Below are positions 63,313-64,000 of a stretch of DNA of 64,000 bases, piece after piece. The stretch's first letter is position 1; each line of letters opens with the position of its first letter. The stretch comes from Pseudomonas haemolytica (GTDB lineage: Bacteria > Pseudomonadota > Gammaproteobacteria > Pseudomonadales > Pseudomonadaceae): positions 620,001-684,000 of the forward strand of contig NZ_VOIW01000003.1 of assembly GCF_009659625.1 (NCBI RefSeq). Direction: 5' to 3'. Made by a program: the position numbers and the translations under genes. Below the pieces are notes generated by a model that ran no database searches, was not told where the DNA came from, and saw only the letters and a program-made list of their open reading frames with translations.

Positions 63313-64000
63313 TTTATCCCATCCTCCCTTGCCAGGGGGCTTGCCGGACAAGCGCCAGGTCGCGGCCTCGTTTTCCCGTGCGGCGGCCAGCTACGACAGC
63401 GTGGCCGAGTTGCAGCGGGCGGTGGGGCATGAATTGCTCAGCCGTTTGCCATCCGACGTTTCGCCCCAACGCTGGCTGGATATGGGCTGCGGCACGGGTT
63501 ATTTCAGCCGCGTATTGGGCGAGCGTTTGCCTGCCAGCCAAGGTGTGGCGCTGGATATCGCCGAGGGCATGCTCAACCATGCGCGGCCATTGGGTGGCGC
63601 CGCGTACTTTGTCGCCGGTGACGCCGAGCGCCTGCCGTTGCAGACGAGCAGTTGCGGACTGATCTTTTCCAGCCTGGCGGTGCAGTGGTGTGCACATTTT
63701 GATGCCGTGCTCAGCGAGGCTTCTCGTGTGCTGCAACCAGGCGGTGTGTTGGCCTTCGCGAGCCTGTGCGTCGGTACCCTGGGTGAGCTGCGCGAAAGCT
63801 GGCGGGCCGTGGATGGCCTGGTTCACGTCAACCGCTTCCGCACTTTCGACGCTTATCAACAGCTGTGTGCGGCCAGTGGTTTACGAGTGGCAAGCCTGGA
63901 GCGACAGCCCCATGTGCTGCATTACCCGGACGTGCGCAGCCTGACCCACGAACTCAAGGCGTTGGGCGCCCATAACCTCAACCCGGGCCGCCCGGGAGGG
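63305..64000 (+). CDS. bioC: Malonyl-ACP O-methyltransferase (partial, runs off the window)
   Basis: The first 232 codons of BioC, which methylates malonyl-ACP to start pimelate synthesis. The SAM motif I is [15 protein letters not shown], followed by motif GDAERLPL and LQPGGVLAF. The ATG at 63305 overlaps the bioH stop region by 8 nt. The frame is open to the last base; bioD probably follows, as in other pseudomonads. Confidence 0.93.
   Translation, partial: MTDLSHPPLPGGLPDKRQVAASFSRAAASYDSVAELQRAVGHELLSRLPSDVSPQRWLDMGCGTGYFSRVLGERLPASQGVALDIAEGMLNHARPLGGAAYFVAGDAERLPLQTSSCGLIFSSLAVQWCAHFDAVLSEASRVLQPGGVLAFASLCVGTLGELRESWRAVDGLVHVNRFRTFDAYQQLCAASGLRVASLERQPHVLHYPDVRSLTHELKALGAHNLNPGRPGG

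Overview
The window is chromosomal DNA of a fluorescent Pseudomonas (P. fluorescens group). The evidence is high-GC coding DNA, many REP/REPIN palindromes of the two types common in that group (GTGGGAGGGGGCTTGCTCCCGAT-like and GTGGGAGCGGGCTTGCTCGCGA-like), and gene order matching, as I recall it, two blocks of the P. aeruginosa PAO1 chromosome. Bases 1-32.2 kb match the PA5380-PA5421 block (choline, carnitine and glycine betaine catabolism). Bases 36-64 kb match the PA0463-PA0503 block (creBCD, ferrichrome uptake, glcB, bio genes). No rRNA, tRNA, CRISPR array, prophage or insertion sequence was seen.

Block 1 (1-32.2 kb) is a nearly complete route from carnitine and glycine betaine to central C1 metabolism. 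gbdR and cdhR encode paired GATase1-like/AraC regulators. caiX-cdhC-cdhA-cdhB bring carnitine to glycine betaine. gbcA/gbcB demethylate betaine to dimethylglycine. The dipeptidase-like gene, a DUF5943 gene, dgcA, dgcB and etfA/etfB-like genes form the dimethylglycine to sarcosine operon. glyA-soxBDAG-purU-fdhA oxidise sarcosine and handle glycine, serine, formyl-THF and formaldehyde. ltaE supplies threonine aldolase. A few unrelated genes (P-loop ATPase, DUF3010, LprI-like, TraX-like) are interspersed. A perfect 220-bp tandem duplication sits at the soxA/soxG junction, and a 719-bp convergent gap holds four diverged repeats, each with a perfect DnaA-box sequence.

The junction (32.2-36.1 kb) is an accessory patch: a lower-GC candidate pore-forming effector with an abutting two-TM partner, a small gene with a long structured leader, a divergent RskA-like/DUF2780 pair with matching ECF-sigma-type promoters, and an orphan 195-aa protein. 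It lies where the two PAO1-like blocks meet.

Block 2 (36.1-64 kb) holds a PlsC-type acyltransferase, a retropepsin-like protein, creBCD, a GST, a fiuI-fiuR-fiuA ferrichrome uptake locus with a PepSY protein, a DEDDh exonuclease coupled to a cNMP/CBS/DUF294 protein, a single-domain response regulator, malate synthase G, a GcvR-like ACT protein, rarD, srkA, a PhoX-family phosphatase, a ModE-type regulator, comF and the biotin operon bioB-F-H-C (bioC runs off the end).
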